This document shows, one piece after another, positions 1-9,510 of a DNA stretch of 64,000 nucleotides. Each line of letters opens with the position of its first letter. Within the stretch, counting starts at the first letter, position 1. Both the position numbers and the translations under genes were made by a program. The stretch covers positions 930,001 through 994,000 of the forward strand of contig CAVTAV010000002.1 of assembly GCA_963732795.1 (NCBI GenBank), in the 5' to 3' direction. The stretch is from CAVTAV01 sp963732795 (lineage in GTDB: Bacteria > Pseudomonadota > Alphaproteobacteria > CAVTAV01). The notes under the pieces were generated by a model. That model saw only the letters and a program-made list of their open reading frames with translations, ran no database searches and was not told the DNA's origin.

Positions 1-241
1 TCATGCGCTTGGCGCGCTCGGCATAGTCCTCGTCGGACAGATACATCTGGTCGCCGTATTTCTCCGGCCGCTCCAGCATCGTGCCGGTGAGATGGCCGAC
101 CGGCCACATGCCCTGGATGTCCGGGTCGCCCCAGGGCGTCTTGGGCGGCGAATAGGGCTTGGCCGTATCTGCGGCGAGAGCCGCCGTCGCCGCGATGGCG
201 GTGGCCGCAATCAGTCCGAACGCGAAAATACGCTTGGCCAT
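1..241 (-). CDS. Secreted PWGDPD/GHWEG-family protein, N-terminal part (cut by window edge)
   Basis: Only the first 80 residues lie in the window. Residues 1-23 form a signal peptide (basic MAKR start, Ala-rich core, cut after ALAA), followed by the family block PWGDPDIQGMWPVGHL at about 32-47, so the mature protein should act in the periplasm. The ATG at 241 follows a strong GAGGAGG ribosome site. It is the first of four close paralogues on this strand within 5.5 kb; the next starts at 1400. Biochemical function is unknown to me. Family membership is clear from alignment by eye with the complete copies at 360-1400 and 1587-2615. Confidence 0.85.
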   Translation of the reverse strand, partial: MAKRIFAFGLIAATAIAATAALAADTAKPYSPPKTPWGDPDIQGMWPVGHLTGTMLERPEKYGDQMYLSDEDYAERAKRM

Positions 242-303
242 CGTGAACCTCCTCAGATAGCGGCGCCGGTGCACGCGCCGTCCCCAAACTCACCTGCTAA
301 AGG

Positions 304-317
304 TTACTGTACAGTAA
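304..317. promoter_or_regulatory. Perfect 14-bp palindrome, candidate operator
   Basis: TTACTGTACAGTAA reads the same on both strands. It lies 63 bp upstream of the start codon of the minus-strand gene ending at the window edge, where a TetR- or GntR-type dimer could bind. No regulator gene is next to it, so the role is inferred from symmetry and position only. Confidence 0.4.
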
Positions 318-359
318 TTCGCGCGGGTCGAGAACAAGAACCGCCGGGCCGCACCCGCC

Positions 360-1400
360 CTATTTCGCGGCCTGCGAGGCCTTGGCCTGTTGCGCCGCCT
401 TGGCGCGGGCGCTGGTGATGTAGTCGCGAATGGCTTCGTCGCCCTCGTGGCAGGCGTATTCGTACATCCGATAGCTCGAATTGCGCCTCCAGGGCACATC
501 CGCCGTCCAGGAGGAGACGTAATCCTCGGGATCGCTATAGGTGATCTTGTAGTCCATCGAGTTGGGGCCGGTGGGCGTCAGCCGCTCGGTGATCTTCGCC
601 GTGGCGCTGACCGGCATGGTGTTCCCATGGGCGTTGGAACCGACGGTGCCGACATTCAGCATCGAGGGGCCGGGCTTCAAATTCGTGGTCTCGATCACCA
701 GCGTATTGCCCTCCCAATGGCCGCGCGACGAGCCGATCCATTCCTGGATCTGGTTCGAGAGCGGCGGACGGCCGTCCAACGGCACGATGCGCGCCTCGTG
801 GATCATCTCCAGCCGGATCACCACATAACCCGGTGCCTGAATGATCTGGATGCCGTTGTTGTATTGGAACGGGAACATTGAGGCCGGCATGCCGCGGGTG
901 ATGCAGCGGTCCCAGCTATCGAAATCCGCCGGCGTCTTCCATTGGATCTTGCTCTCGGAGCTCCGCATCTTGGACGAGCGCTCCTTGCCGAGCGCGGTCA
1001 TGGCGGGAAGCTTGCCGTTCTTGGGATAGACCAGAAGCCCCGTGCGCCGGATGGCGTCGCCCGCTTCCGACCAATGGCCCATGCCGAGCTTGTTGTTCTT
1101 GATCTCCTGATCGTAGCGGCCCTGGAGCTTGGCCATCATCTTCTCGCGCTCGGCATATTCCTTGTCGTTCAGATAGAGCCGCCCGTTGAATTTGTCCGAG
1201 CGCTCCAGGGGCGTGAAGTTGAGATAGCCGATCGGCCATATGCCTTCGAGATCGGGATCGCCCCAGGGCTCTTTCGGCGGCGTATAGGCCGGCAGCTTCT
1301 TGAGGCCGTAATTGTCGGTCTCGGTTGTCGCTCCAACAGCCACGGCGGACAGCATCATGCCGGCCGCGATCAAACCCAATGCCAAGAGCCGCTGCGTCAT
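360..1400 (-). CDS. Secreted PWGDPD/GHWEG-family protein
   Basis: 346 residues. A signal peptide spans about 1-23. Family blocks in order: PWGDPDLEGIWP (45-56), a conserved Cys in CITRGMPASMFPF (166-178), QAPGYVVIRLEMIHEARI (188-205), SRGHWEGNTLVIETTN (225-240), a Trp/Tyr-rich stretch, and a C-terminal Cys in YEYACHEG (313-320), ending in an Ala/Lys-rich tail. The two conserved Cys could form a periplasmic disulfide (inference). I start at 1400, not at the ATG four codons upstream, because that ATG lies inside the GGAGGT ribosome site. No catalytic activity is known to me; the repeated His, Glu and Cys positions are compatible with ligand or metal binding. Confidence 0.88.
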   Translation of the reverse strand: MTQRLLALGLIAAGMMLSAVAVGATTETDNYGLKKLPAYTPPKEPWGDPDLEGIWPIGYLNFTPLERSDKFNGRLYLNDKEYAEREKMMAKLQGRYDQEIKNNKLGMGHWSEAGDAIRRTGLLVYPKNGKLPAMTALGKERSSKMRSSESKIQWKTPADFDSWDRCITRGMPASMFPFQYNNGIQIIQAPGYVVIRLEMIHEARIVPLDGRPPLSNQIQEWIGSSRGHWEGNTLVIETTNLKPGPSMLNVGTVGSNAHGNTMPVSATAKITERLTPTGPNSMDYKITYSDPEDYVSSWTADVPWRRNSSYRMYEYACHEGDEAIRDYITSARAKAAQQAKASQAAK

Positions 1401-1529
1401 ATCGACCTCCATTCCCGTCGGCGCGCGTCCGGACAGCGCAATGGCGTCGTCTCAGGCGATCAAGCGCCCAACCGTCCCCGGTTAATGCGTTTAGATATAT
1501 CATTTCAGATGAAACGAGAACCCGCGCGC

Positions 1530-1564
1530 AAAGAAAAGCCCCGGAAATCGAGGATCCCCGGGGC
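1530..1564 (-). terminator. Rho-independent terminator
   Basis: On the minus strand GCCCCGG and CCGGGGC pair around a 13-nt loop and are followed by TTTTCTTT. It sits 23 bp past the stop codon of the 1587-2615 gene and should end that transcript before the next paralogue. Confidence 0.75.
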
Positions 1565-1586
1565 CGATTCTTCATATGCGGCGCGG

Positions 1587-2615
1587 TTACTTCTCCGCCT
1601 GCTTGGCGCGTTTGGCGCGGGAGCTGGTGATGTAGTTCCGGATCATGTCGTTGCCTTCGTGGCAGGCATACTCGTACATCCGGTAGCTCGAGTCCCGCAC
1701 CCAAGGCAGGTCCGCCGTCCACGAGCCGGTATAGTTCTCGGGGTCGGTGACCGTGATCCGGTAGTCGATCGTGTCGGGGCCCGTCGGGATCAGCTTCTCG
1801 ACGATCTTCATCTTGTCGCTGACCGGCATGTTGTTGCGGCTGCGCGAGCCGATCGTGCCGACATTCAGCATCGACGCGCCGGGCTGGATGTTGGTGGTCT
1901 CTATCACCAGGGTGTTGCCTTCCCAGTGGCCGCGCGACACGCCCATCCATTGCAGAAGTTTCGACGGCGGCGCCGGCATGTTGCCGAGCGGGATCACCCG
2001 CGCCTCATGCACCATCTCGAGCCGGATCACCACATAACCCGGCGCCTGCATCACCTGGATGCCGTTGTTGTACATGAAGGGGAACATGGAGGCCGGAATG
2101 CCGCGGCTTACGCAGCGGTCCCAGCTGTCGAAGTCGGCCGGCGAATCCCAGGTGATGTCCTGGTAGCTCGACCGCATCTTAGCCGAGCGCTCCTTGCCGA
2201 GCTCTGTCATCGGCGGCAGGTGGCCGTCGCGCGGCAGCACCAGCAGCGAGGTCCGGCGCGTCGCCTCGCCGATCTCGGCCCAATGGCCCATGCCGATCTT
2301 GTTGTTCTTGATTTCCTGATTGTAGCGGTCGGCGAACTGCTTCTGCCGCTTGTCCTGCTCGGCGAATTCTTCGTCGTTGAGCCACTCGCGATCGCCGAAT
2401 TTGTCGGGGCGCTGGAACGGCGTGCCCTGGAGATGGGCGACCGGCCACATGCCGGAAATGTCGGGATCGCCCCAGGCCGTCTTAGGCGGGACGTAGTCGG
2501 TCTTGGCGGGCTCCGACGGCGAATGCGTGGGCTCGGCGCCCATCGCCGTCATGCCATAGGCCGTGAGCGCCATCCCGGCCGCCACGACACCCGCTGCGAG
2601 AATTCGCCTCTTCAT
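1587..2615 (-). CDS. Secreted PWGDPD/GHWEG-family protein
   Basis: 342 residues with an N-terminal hydrophobic signal (MKRRIL..., cut near TAMGA). It has every block of the family in order: PWGDPDISGMWPVAHL, CVSRGIPASMFPF, QAPGYVVIRLEMVHEARV, SRGHWEGNTLVIETTN and YEYACHEGN, then a basic Lys/Arg tail. The ATG at 2615 follows AAGGAGG. It has its own terminator (1530-1564) and a perfect operator-like inverted repeat upstream (2660-2676), so it is probably transcribed alone. Function unknown; very close to the copies at 360-1400 and 4397-5430. Confidence 0.88.
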   Translation of the reverse strand: MKRRILAAGVVAAGMALTAYGMTAMGAEPTHSPSEPAKTDYVPPKTAWGDPDISGMWPVAHLQGTPFQRPDKFGDREWLNDEEFAEQDKRQKQFADRYNQEIKNNKIGMGHWAEIGEATRRTSLLVLPRDGHLPPMTELGKERSAKMRSSYQDITWDSPADFDSWDRCVSRGIPASMFPFMYNNGIQVMQAPGYVVIRLEMVHEARVIPLGNMPAPPSKLLQWMGVSRGHWEGNTLVIETTNIQPGASMLNVGTIGSRSRNNMPVSDKMKIVEKLIPTGPDTIDYRITVTDPENYTGSWTADLPWVRDSSYRMYEYACHEGNDMIRNYITSSRAKRAKQAEK

Positions 2616-2659
2616 CTCAAACCTCCTTCTGTACGGCGTATCGCCGCATTCTCCCCAAT

Positions 2660-2676
2660 GACCGAGTGACTCGGTC
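2660..2676. promoter_or_regulatory. Perfect 8-1-8 inverted repeat, candidate TetR-type operator
   Basis: GACCGAGT-g-ACTCGGTC lies 45-61 bp upstream of the 2615 start codon, where a promoter would be. Length and symmetry fit a TetR-family homodimer site. No TetR gene is present in the window, so a distant regulator would be needed. Confidence 0.5.
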
Positions 2677-2723
2677 TTAAACCATCATACCATCTTACGC
2701 TTAACGCGGTCCTGAAATGATTT

Positions 2724-2766
2724 CGCCCCCAGGAGGCGGATCACGCGATCCGCGTCCTCGGGGGCG
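2724..2766 (-). terminator. Long imperfect hairpin after the esterase gene
   Basis: CGCCCCC and GGGGGCG close an outer stem, with an inner stem CGGATC/GATCCG. It begins 23 bp past the stop of the esterase gene on the minus strand. There is no strong T-run, so it is a likely but not certain terminator. Confidence 0.45.
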
Positions 2767-2789
2767 ATTTCGTTACAGCGTGGCGCGGG

Positions 2790-4400
2790 TCATTGCCCGG
2801 ACGCGTTGCCCGCCATTTGTTTCTTGTAGAGCCCGGTATAGAGGTCGAGCATGGCCTGGGGCGGCTGCGTCTCCGCCATGGACTTGGCGTCGAGGATCAT
2901 CGCTCGGCCGTTTTTATTCAGACCTGTATATTCCGGCCATTTCGGTAATCCCCGGCCGTTCGGATTGCCGGTCTTGGCGAAATTCACCCAATAGCTCGAC
3001 ATGGTATCTCCGACCTTGTGGGCCACCGGCGAGGCGTCCGCCAGCTCGGGCGAGCTCGTATCCGGGAACAGCCGAGGCTGGCTGATATTGTCGAACACGT
3101 AGGGAATTTCAGCCGCATGGGTCGGATAGGCCGGCTTGCCCGGCGGCGAGGGCGGCATATAGGCGAACTGGAACACATAGGCCGTCTTGCCGATCTTGCG
3201 CTGATCCGTGGCGTAGAGCCCCATCAGCCAGGTCACCTGGTCGCTGAACATGGCCTGGGACGACTTCACGGCCTCCGCGTCCGTCCCGGCGGGATAGACC
3301 TTGAGGGCCGCGTCGTAATCGTCGCCGAAGCGCTGCTTGAGCTGGGCCTTGAGCTGATCGGCCTTCGGCCCGCCGGGGAAGAACGACTCATGGGCGTTCG
3401 ATCCGACGAGAATGTCGACCGCGTTCTGCTTGCCCTCCTCGAAGACCTTGTTCAGGTCCTTCGGGAAAACATAGCCGTCGGCGATCATGCCGCCGCCGAG
3501 GCCGCGGCCGCCGAGCTTCGCGGTCACCTCGTCCGAGGAGAGCGCGCGCATGTCAGCCAGCGTCTTGAGACCGGCCGCATCCGCCTTCTTCTCGCCCGCC
3601 GCTTCGGCTGGCGCATAAGGCGCCATCTTGCCCAGGGCGAGCCCCATCCAGGTGCCGCTCTCAGAGATCGCCTTCTGGAACAGCCCCTTGGCGATCGGCG
3701 AGCCCACAAGCGCCGAAATCGCCATCGCGCCGGCCGACTGGCCGAACACGGTGACATTGTCCGGATCGCCGCCGAACGCCGAGATGTTGTTCTGCACCCA
3801 GTGCAGCGCCGCCAGCATGTCGGTGATGCCCTGGTTGCCGGACGTATGGTGCGGCGATTCCGCCGAGAGGGCCGGATGGGCGAAAAAGCCGAACGGGCCG
3901 AGGCGATAGTTCAGCGTGACGACCACCGCGCCCTTCTTGGCGAAGTTGGTGCCGTCATAGAGACCGATCGAGCCCGCGCCTTCGGTGAACGCGCCGCCAT
4001 AGATCCACACCATGACGGGACGCTTCTCGGAGGCCGACTTCGCGCCGGTCCAGACATTCAGATAGAGGCAGTCCTCGCTTTGCTTCGGTGAGCCCGGCAC
4101 GTCGACCGCGATGTTCTGACGGCCCTGGCCGGGCGGCTGGACACAGACATCGCCGAACGTGTCGGCCTTGCGCACGCCGTCCCATTTCGGGACAGGCTGG
4201 GCATCCTTCCAACGAAGGTTGCCGACCGGCGGGGCGGCGAAGGGGATGCCCTTGAACACCCGAATCCCGTCCTTGGCGCCCGGGACACCGGAGATCTGAC
4301 CGGAATCGAGGCGGACGGGATCGGATATCTCCGCGCGCACCGATGTCGTCGCGGCGACGAGCATTGCCGCCGCCGCAACCACAAACGATAACCGACTCAT
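2790..4400 (-). CDS. Secreted type-B carboxylesterase
   Basis: 536 residues, typical for the carboxylesterase type B family (alpha/beta hydrolase), which cleaves carboxylic esters. Residues 1-23 are a signal peptide, so it should act in the periplasm or outside. Visible: EDCLYLNVW (109-117), oxyanion-hole YGGAF, nucleophile elbow GQSAG with Ser222, a Glu in GSNAHESFF and a His in HAAEIPYVF that complete the triad. Its ATG overlaps the stop of the upstream secreted-family gene (4397-5430) as ATGA, so the two are co-translated. That places one secreted-family protein with an ester hydrolase. The natural substrate cannot be read from sequence. Confidence 0.93.
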   Translation of the reverse strand: MSRLSFVVAAAAMLVAATTSVRAEISDPVRLDSGQISGVPGAKDGIRVFKGIPFAAPPVGNLRWKDAQPVPKWDGVRKADTFGDVCVQPPGQGRQNIAVDVPGSPKQSEDCLYLNVWTGAKSASEKRPVMVWIYGGAFTEGAGSIGLYDGTNFAKKGAVVVTLNYRLGPFGFFAHPALSAESPHHTSGNQGITDMLAALHWVQNNISAFGGDPDNVTVFGQSAGAMAISALVGSPIAKGLFQKAISESGTWMGLALGKMAPYAPAEAAGEKKADAAGLKTLADMRALSSDEVTAKLGGRGLGGGMIADGYVFPKDLNKVFEEGKQNAVDILVGSNAHESFFPGGPKADQLKAQLKQRFGDDYDAALKVYPAGTDAEAVKSSQAMFSDQVTWLMGLYATDQRKIGKTAYVFQFAYMPPSPPGKPAYPTHAAEIPYVFDNISQPRLFPDTSSPELADASPVAHKVGDTMSSYWVNFAKTGNPNGRGLPKWPEYTGLNKNGRAMILDAKSMAETQPPQAMLDLYTGLYKKQMAGNASGQ

Positions 4401-5430
4401 TTCGTGTTCGAAGCCTGCTGAGCCTTCTTGGCCTTGGTGGCGTCGATATAGTGCCGGATCATCGAGTTGTCCTCATGACAGGCATACTCGTACATCCGGT
4501 AGCTCGGATCGCGCTGCCAGGGCAGATCGGCGGTCCAGGAAGCCTTGTAGTACTTCGGATCGCTATAGGTGATCTTGTAGTCGATCGAGTTCGGGCCGGT
4601 CGGCGTCAGACGCTCGGTGATCTTCGCGTCCTTGCTCATCGGCATTTTGTCTCCCGGCGGAACGCCAACGGTGCCGACATTCAGCACCGACGCGCCGGGA
4701 TGGATGTTGGTGGTCTCGATGACCAGGGTGTTGCCTTCCCAATGGCCGCGCGAGAAGCCCATCCACTGCATGACCTTCTGCGGCGGCGCCTTGCGGCCGT
4801 CCAGCGGAATGATGCGGGCCTCGTGGATCATCTCCATGTTGATGACCACATAGCCGGGCGCCTGGAGGATGCGGATGCCGTTATTGTAATGGAACGGAAA
4901 CATCGACGCCGGCAGGCCGCGCGTGATGCAGCGGTCCCAGCTATCGAAATCGGCCGGCGTGTTGAAGTCGATCTTCTGCCAACTCGAGCGCATCTTCGCC
5001 GACGCTTCCTTGCCGGCTTCCGTCATCTCGGGCAGACGGCCGTTCTTGGGATCGACGAGGAGCGAGTTGCGGCGGTTGGCGTCGCCGGCCTCGGCCCAGT
5101 GGCCCATGCCGATCTTGTTGTTCTTCACCTCGCGGTCATACGCGTCCCGCTGCATCTTCAGCATCTTCTCTTTCTTGGCGTATTCGTCATCGGTGATATA
5201 CATGTTGTCGCCGTATTTCTCGGGACGCTGGAACGGCGTGCCTTCGAGATGCTGCACCGGCCACATGCCCTGCAGATCCGGGTCGCCCCACGCGCGTCTT
5301 TTTCGGGACATAATTGGTCGCGCTGCCGTCCAGACTTCGCCGATTCCGCGGAAGACGGCGGCGCGACCACCATGGCCGACAGCGTCAGGCCGGCGGCAAT
5401 AACACTCAAAGCGATTATTCGCTCTTTCAT
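4397..5430 (-). CDS. Secreted PWGDPD/GHWEG-family protein, two frameshifts near the N-terminus
   Basis: The body carries the full family signature: WGDPDLQGMWPVQHL, CITRGLPASMFPF, QAPGYVVINMEMIHEARI, SRGHWEGNTLVIETTN, YEYACHEDN. The signal peptide (MKERIIALSVIAAGLTLSAM...) is in a different frame and begins at 5430. Two one-base changes around 5297-5325 join them, most simply one extra base in GG and one in the A5 run, giving SATNYVPK-RRAWGDPD. I therefore read it as one gene of about 345 residues. Its stop overlaps the esterase start (ATGA). A longer alternative frame starting at 5443 lacks a signal peptide and is less likely. Confidence 0.8.
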
Positions 5431-5858
5431 CTCGGACCTCCATTATTTCTGCGAATGGCGACAGACGGCGTCAGGCGGGTCTCGGACGGGAGCGAGTACG
5501 CCCAATCCGAAGATCCTCCAAGTCCCTTGCGTTCGTCCATGATGTCGCGCTGCTGCAATAAGGCACGGTTCTTTTTATGTTCTTGTGCCGACGTAACGTG
5601 CCGTTTGCCGATAAATATATTACACGGATCAGACCGGTTTAACCCTTCGGATTACCGTTTCGATCCGTCTCGATGCCGCGAAGCTAGCTCCATCACACTA
5701 GTAGTGCAACGTTGAAGATTGAGATTTGTATAATTCCGTTTTGGGAGATATTGCCGCTTATGGTAAGGGAAGGGACTCGATATAAACTCGTGTAAGAACC
5801 GGATAGAGTGGTGTTAAGTACCAGAATGACCTGAATATATACGGTCGGGGGATAACAG
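5431..5858. other. 428-bp divergent intergenic region
   Basis: AT-richer spacer between the minus-strand secreted-family/esterase operon and the plus-strand PQQ dehydrogenase. A TATAAT hexamer (5729-5734) is the best minus-10 candidate, though no good minus-35 lies 17 bp upstream. No coding frame or RNA gene is apparent. Confidence 0.4.
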
Positions 5859-7813
5859 GTGAAAATTAAGCCATGGATTGCCGTCGCCAGCCTGGCGGCG
5901 GTCGGACTAGGCGCTTTGTCGCAACAGGCGTCTGCAGCGGATCAGCCCTTAAACAGCAGCAAGGACATGCCGGCCGGCGACTGGCGCACGATCAATCGCG
6001 ATCTCGCCTCCGACCGCTTCTCGCCGCTCACCCAAATCAACACCGGCAACGTCGCCAATCTCAAGGAAGCCTGGACCTATCAGCTGACCGGCACGACGGA
6101 GCAGGTCCCCCTCGTCGTCGACGGCGTGATGTTCGTCACCAGCGGCGGCAAGGTCGCCGCGCTCGACGCCGTCACCGGCAAGGAGATATGGGTCTTCAAC
6201 CTGCCGAAGGATCCCAACGCGCCGGCCAGCACCGGCGGACGGCGTTTCCCGCCGAGCTTCTCGAACCGCGGCGTCGGGTACTGGCCGGGCACCGGCATGC
6301 CCATGGCCCGCGCATCCTGGTGATGGGCGGCGCGAAGATGTACGAGCTCGACGCCAAGAGCGGCACGGCCATCGAAAGCTTCGGCAAGGACGGAGCGGTC
6401 GAGGTGGGCGTTCCCTATAGCGGCACCCCGACGATCTACAAGAATGTCGCGATCATCGGCGCGGCCGTCGGCGAAGTGCCGCAAGGCCCTCCGGGCAATC
6501 CCCGCGCCTTCGACGTCCTCACCGGCAAGAAGCTCTGGGAATTCCAGACCGTGCCGAAGAAGGGTCACCGGTACAACAACACCTGGGGCGACGGCTGGAA
6601 GGATCGTTCCGGCACCAATATGTGGGCGTTCTCCGCCCCCGTCGATGCCGAGCGCGGCATCGTCTATCTGCCGATCGCCGGCCCCGCCGCCAACTATTAC
6701 GGCGGCGACCGTCCGGGCAATAACGTCTACTCGGATTCGACCGTCGCGGTGGATGCCGAGACCGGCAAGTACAAGTGGCATTTCCAGCTCACCCACCACG
6801 ATCTGTGGGATTCCGATATGCCGTCGGGCGGCGCGCTGTTCCCGGTCATGGAGAACGGCAAGATGCGGCCGGCCATCGCGGTCGTGAACAAGACCGCCAA
6901 TCTGTTCGTGCTCAACCGCCACAACGGCCACGCGCTCGTGCCGATCACCGAGAAGAAGGTGCCGAAGGGCGACGTGCCGACCGAATGGTATTCGCCGACC
7001 CAGCCCTTCTCCGCGATCCCGACCTTGAGCCGCAACAGCTTCAAGAAGTCGGACATGGTGACCGCCGAGGACACCACGCCCGAGCACGCCGCGGCCTGCG
7101 AGGCGGTGTGGGACAAGAACGGCGGCTTCATCAACGACGGCCCCTACACGCCCTTCAACTACCACAAGAAGGGTACGCCGCCGAAATCGACCATCCAGTT
7201 CCCCGGCGGCACCGGCGGCGTGAATTGGGGCGGCATCGCGGTCGACGTCAAGGACGGCATGATCTACGCCAATGCGCAGGACACCTCGCTCACCGGCTGG
7301 ATCGAGGACAAGGATCCCAACGTCACCTACAGCTTCGAAGCGGTCGGCTCCAAGCAGCCCTATGACCGGGCGAGCGTGGACGGCAAGGGTCCGTTCCACA
7401 GCTTCACGGCGCCCCTGAGCGGCAAATACAACGAGAAGAACGGCCGCCCGATCGGGCCCACCCTCCCCTGCCAGCAGCCGCCTTGGGGCCAGCTCGTCGC
7501 GGTTAACGCCAATACCGGCAAGATCGCCTGGAAGGTGCCCTTGGGGCTGACCGAGACGCTGCCCGAGGGCAAGCAGCTCACCGGCAACAGCAACAGCGCC
7601 GGTCCGACCGTGACCGCGGGCGGCCTCGTCTTCGTCGGCGCCACCAACGATCACCGGTTCCGGGCGTTCGACGCCAAGACCGGCAAGCAGCTCTGGGAGG
7701 CCAATCTCAAGGGCAACGCCGGCGCCAACCCCATGAGCTACGAGGGGAAGGACGGCAAGCAGTATGTCGTGATTGCGGCGCTGAACCGCATCTACGCGTT
7801 TACGCTACCCTAG
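5859..7813 (+). CDS. PQQ-dependent dehydrogenase (glucose-dehydrogenase-like), one frameshift
   Basis: About 651 residues after repair, an eight-bladed quinoprotein that oxidises an alcohol or aldose with PQQ in the periplasm. A signal peptide spans residues 1-26 (cut after ASA). Characteristic stretches: DWRTINRDLASDRFSPL at the mature start, HHDLWDSDMPSG, GGVNWGGIAVD, CQQPPWGQLVAVN, and the C-terminal ANPMSYEGKDGKQYVVIAA. There is no haem-binding CxxCH, so it lacks a fused cytochrome c. A missing C in the run at about 6301 (GMP-HGPRILV) breaks the frame. The GTG at 5859 follows GGGGGATAA. It faces the esterase operon divergently. Substrate undetermined. Confidence 0.88.
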
Positions 7814-7946
7814 AGTCGGGAAGTGTATTAGAACAGCGCATCGGGGCGGGCCGCGGCGGTATCGAGGACGCCGGCCGCGGTCCTCTTAGAGCGCAAGAGC
7901 TCCAACAACGCAGCAAGTCAAGAAGAGGAAAGAGGAGGCTTAGCGA

Positions 7947-8802
7947 ATGCGAAATCGTTTGACCGGCACGGTGCTGGCGGTGGCGATGGCGGCGGCGGTC
8001 ACGGTGATCCCGAATGCGCTTCAAGCAAAAGACATGAAACAGCCGGCGACGCTGGCCGGCCACCCGAACCTGAACGGAATCTGGCAGGTGATGAGCGGCG
8101 CCGACTGGAATCTCGAGGCCCATTCGGCGACCGAGTTGAAGGACTTCTGGAAGCTCGGCGCGTTCGGCGCGATTCCGGCGGGCATGAGCGTCGTCGAGGG
8201 CGGCACCATCCCCTACAAGGAAGGCAAGACCAAGCAGCGCGACGAGAACTGGGCCGGCTGGCCGAAGTCCGATCCGGAAGCGAACTGTTATCTGCCCGGC
8301 ATTCCGCGCGCGACCTATATTCCTCACCCGTTCCAGATCATCCAGGGCACGGGCGACATCCTGATGGTCTACGCCTATGCCAGCGCGAACCGCATCATCA
8401 ACATCAAGCAGCATATCGAGCCCCAGATCGACACCTGGATGGGCGTCTCGAACGGCGAATGGGACGGCGATACGCTCGTGGTCACCTCGACCGGCTTCAA
8501 CGACAAGACCTGGCTCGACCGGGCGGGCAACTATCACAGCCCAAACATGAAGGTCACCGAGCGCTTCAAGCCGGTCGAACTCGACTCATATCGAGTACAC
8601 GGCGACGATCGACGATCCGGATACCTTCACCAAGCCCTGGACGATCAAGCTGTATCTTTACAAGCACGTGGAGCCGGAAGCCGAGCTTCTGGATTTCAAG
8701 TGCGTGCCGTTCACCGAGAAGCTGATCTATGGCGACTTGTACGGCTACGACTACAACAAGGACGGCAAGGGGGACGGCGCGCCCTCTTCGAAGGGAAAAT
8801 AG
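7947..8802 (+). CDS. Secreted G-W-[ED]-G family protein (divergent member), one frameshift
   Basis: About 284 residues after repair. Signal peptide at 1-27 (cut after LQA). It is a distant relative of the PWGDPD proteins: HPNLNGIWQV replaces the first block, CYLPGIPRATYIPHPFQII carries the conserved Cys and G(M/I)P, SNGEWDGDTLVVTSTG matches the GHWEGNTLV block, and DFKCVPF supplies the C-terminal Cys. One extra base near 8587 separates VELD from HIEYTATIDDPDTF; the repaired frame stops at 8802. The ATG at 7947 follows AGAGGAGG. It lies downstream of the PQQ dehydrogenase and before a DUF6152 gene. Function unknown. Confidence 0.8.
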
Positions 8803-8937
8803 CCGTTCTGCGTGAAATAAGGTGACAGGAGGCCGGGGTTCGTTTCGCACCGCACATATGATTCGATCGAAAGTTGATCGTGATCATTGCGCGGCCCCAG
8901 TCCTCAAGGGTGTCCTCAAGGGTCTAGTGGTTTGACC

Positions 8938-8966
8938 TTGAATCAAATCGGCGCGATTGCGATATA
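8938..8966 (+). promoter_or_regulatory. Predicted sigma-70 promoter for the DUF6152 gene
   Basis: TTGAAT (8938-8943), a 17-bp spacer and GATATA (8961-8966) lie 44 bp upstream of the ATG at 9011. Spacing is ideal and the hexamers are reasonable. A short direct repeat (cctcaaggg twice) lies just upstream. Confidence 0.5.
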
Positions 8967-9010
8967 GAACAGCAACGCCGAGCATCGTTTAAGACAGGAG
9001 ATTTGACCCG

Positions 9011-9433
9011 ATGCGAACGACCATTTTCAGTTTAGTTGCTGGTGCCATGTTGCTGGCGACAGCAGCCGTCACGCCGGCGGCCGCGCATCACTCCTTCGCC
9101 GCGGAGTTCGACGTGAACAAGCCGGTAAAGCTCGAAGGCACGGTGATCAAGTTCGAGTGGGTCAATCCCCATTCCTGGCTTTGGGTCGCTGTGAAGGGCA
9201 AGGACGGCCAGATGGAGACCTGGAAGGTCGAAGGCGGCGCCCCGAGCGCGCTTCTCCGTCGCGGCTGGAACAAGAATTCCCTGCCGGAAGGCACCAAGGT
9301 CGTCGTCCAAGGCTTCGCCGCGCGTGACGGAGGTCACCGCGCCAATGCCCGCGACATCACCTTCCCGAACGGCGTGAAGATGTTCATCGGCTCCACCGGC
9401 GCCGGTGCCCCTCCGCCGGACGCGGGCAAGTAA
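9011..9433 (+). CDS. DUF6152 family secreted protein
   Basis: 140 residues. A signal peptide ends at about residue 25 (TPAAA), directly followed by the family hallmark HHSFAAEFD, then GTVIKFEWVNPHSWLWV and a beta-rich domain ending in a Pro/Gly tail. The twin His at the new N-terminus may bind metal (inference). DUF6152 has no assigned function. The gene has its own promoter and a terminator at 9467-9497. A second DUF6152 copy (44053-44481) also adjoins a secreted G-W-[ED]-G family gene, so the association occurs twice in this window. Confidence 0.88.
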   Translation: MRTTIFSLVAGAMLLATAAVTPAAAHHSFAAEFDVNKPVKLEGTVIKFEWVNPHSWLWVAVKGKDGQMETWKVEGGAPSALLRRGWNKNSLPEGTKVVVQGFAARDGGHRANARDITFPNGVKMFIGSTGAGAPPPDAGK

Positions 9434-9466
9434 TACGACCGACGCCGACAGCGTCGAGAGATTCGG

Positions 9467-9497
9467 GACCGCTCCTTCGGGGGCGGTTCTTTTTTTG
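9467..9497 (+). terminator. Rho-independent terminator
   Basis: GACCGC-tccttcggg-GGCGGTT stem-loop followed by a seven-T run, 33 bp after the DUF6152 stop codon. Confidence 0.88.
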
Positions 9498-9510
9498 GAA
9501 TGGCAATGCC

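Noticed and set aside
942..2669. 575-residue frame opposite the secreted-family genes
   Set aside because: It is the antisense shadow of two real genes in GC-rich DNA; low-complexity Arg/Ala/Gly content and no domains.
5859..6323. Short independent protein before the PQQ dehydrogenase
   Set aside because: It is the N-terminus of the dehydrogenase cut off by a missing C, not a separate gene.
6080..7654. 524-residue antisense frame in the PQQ dehydrogenase gene
   Set aside because: Shadow of the dehydrogenase; composition is GC-biased and no motif is present.
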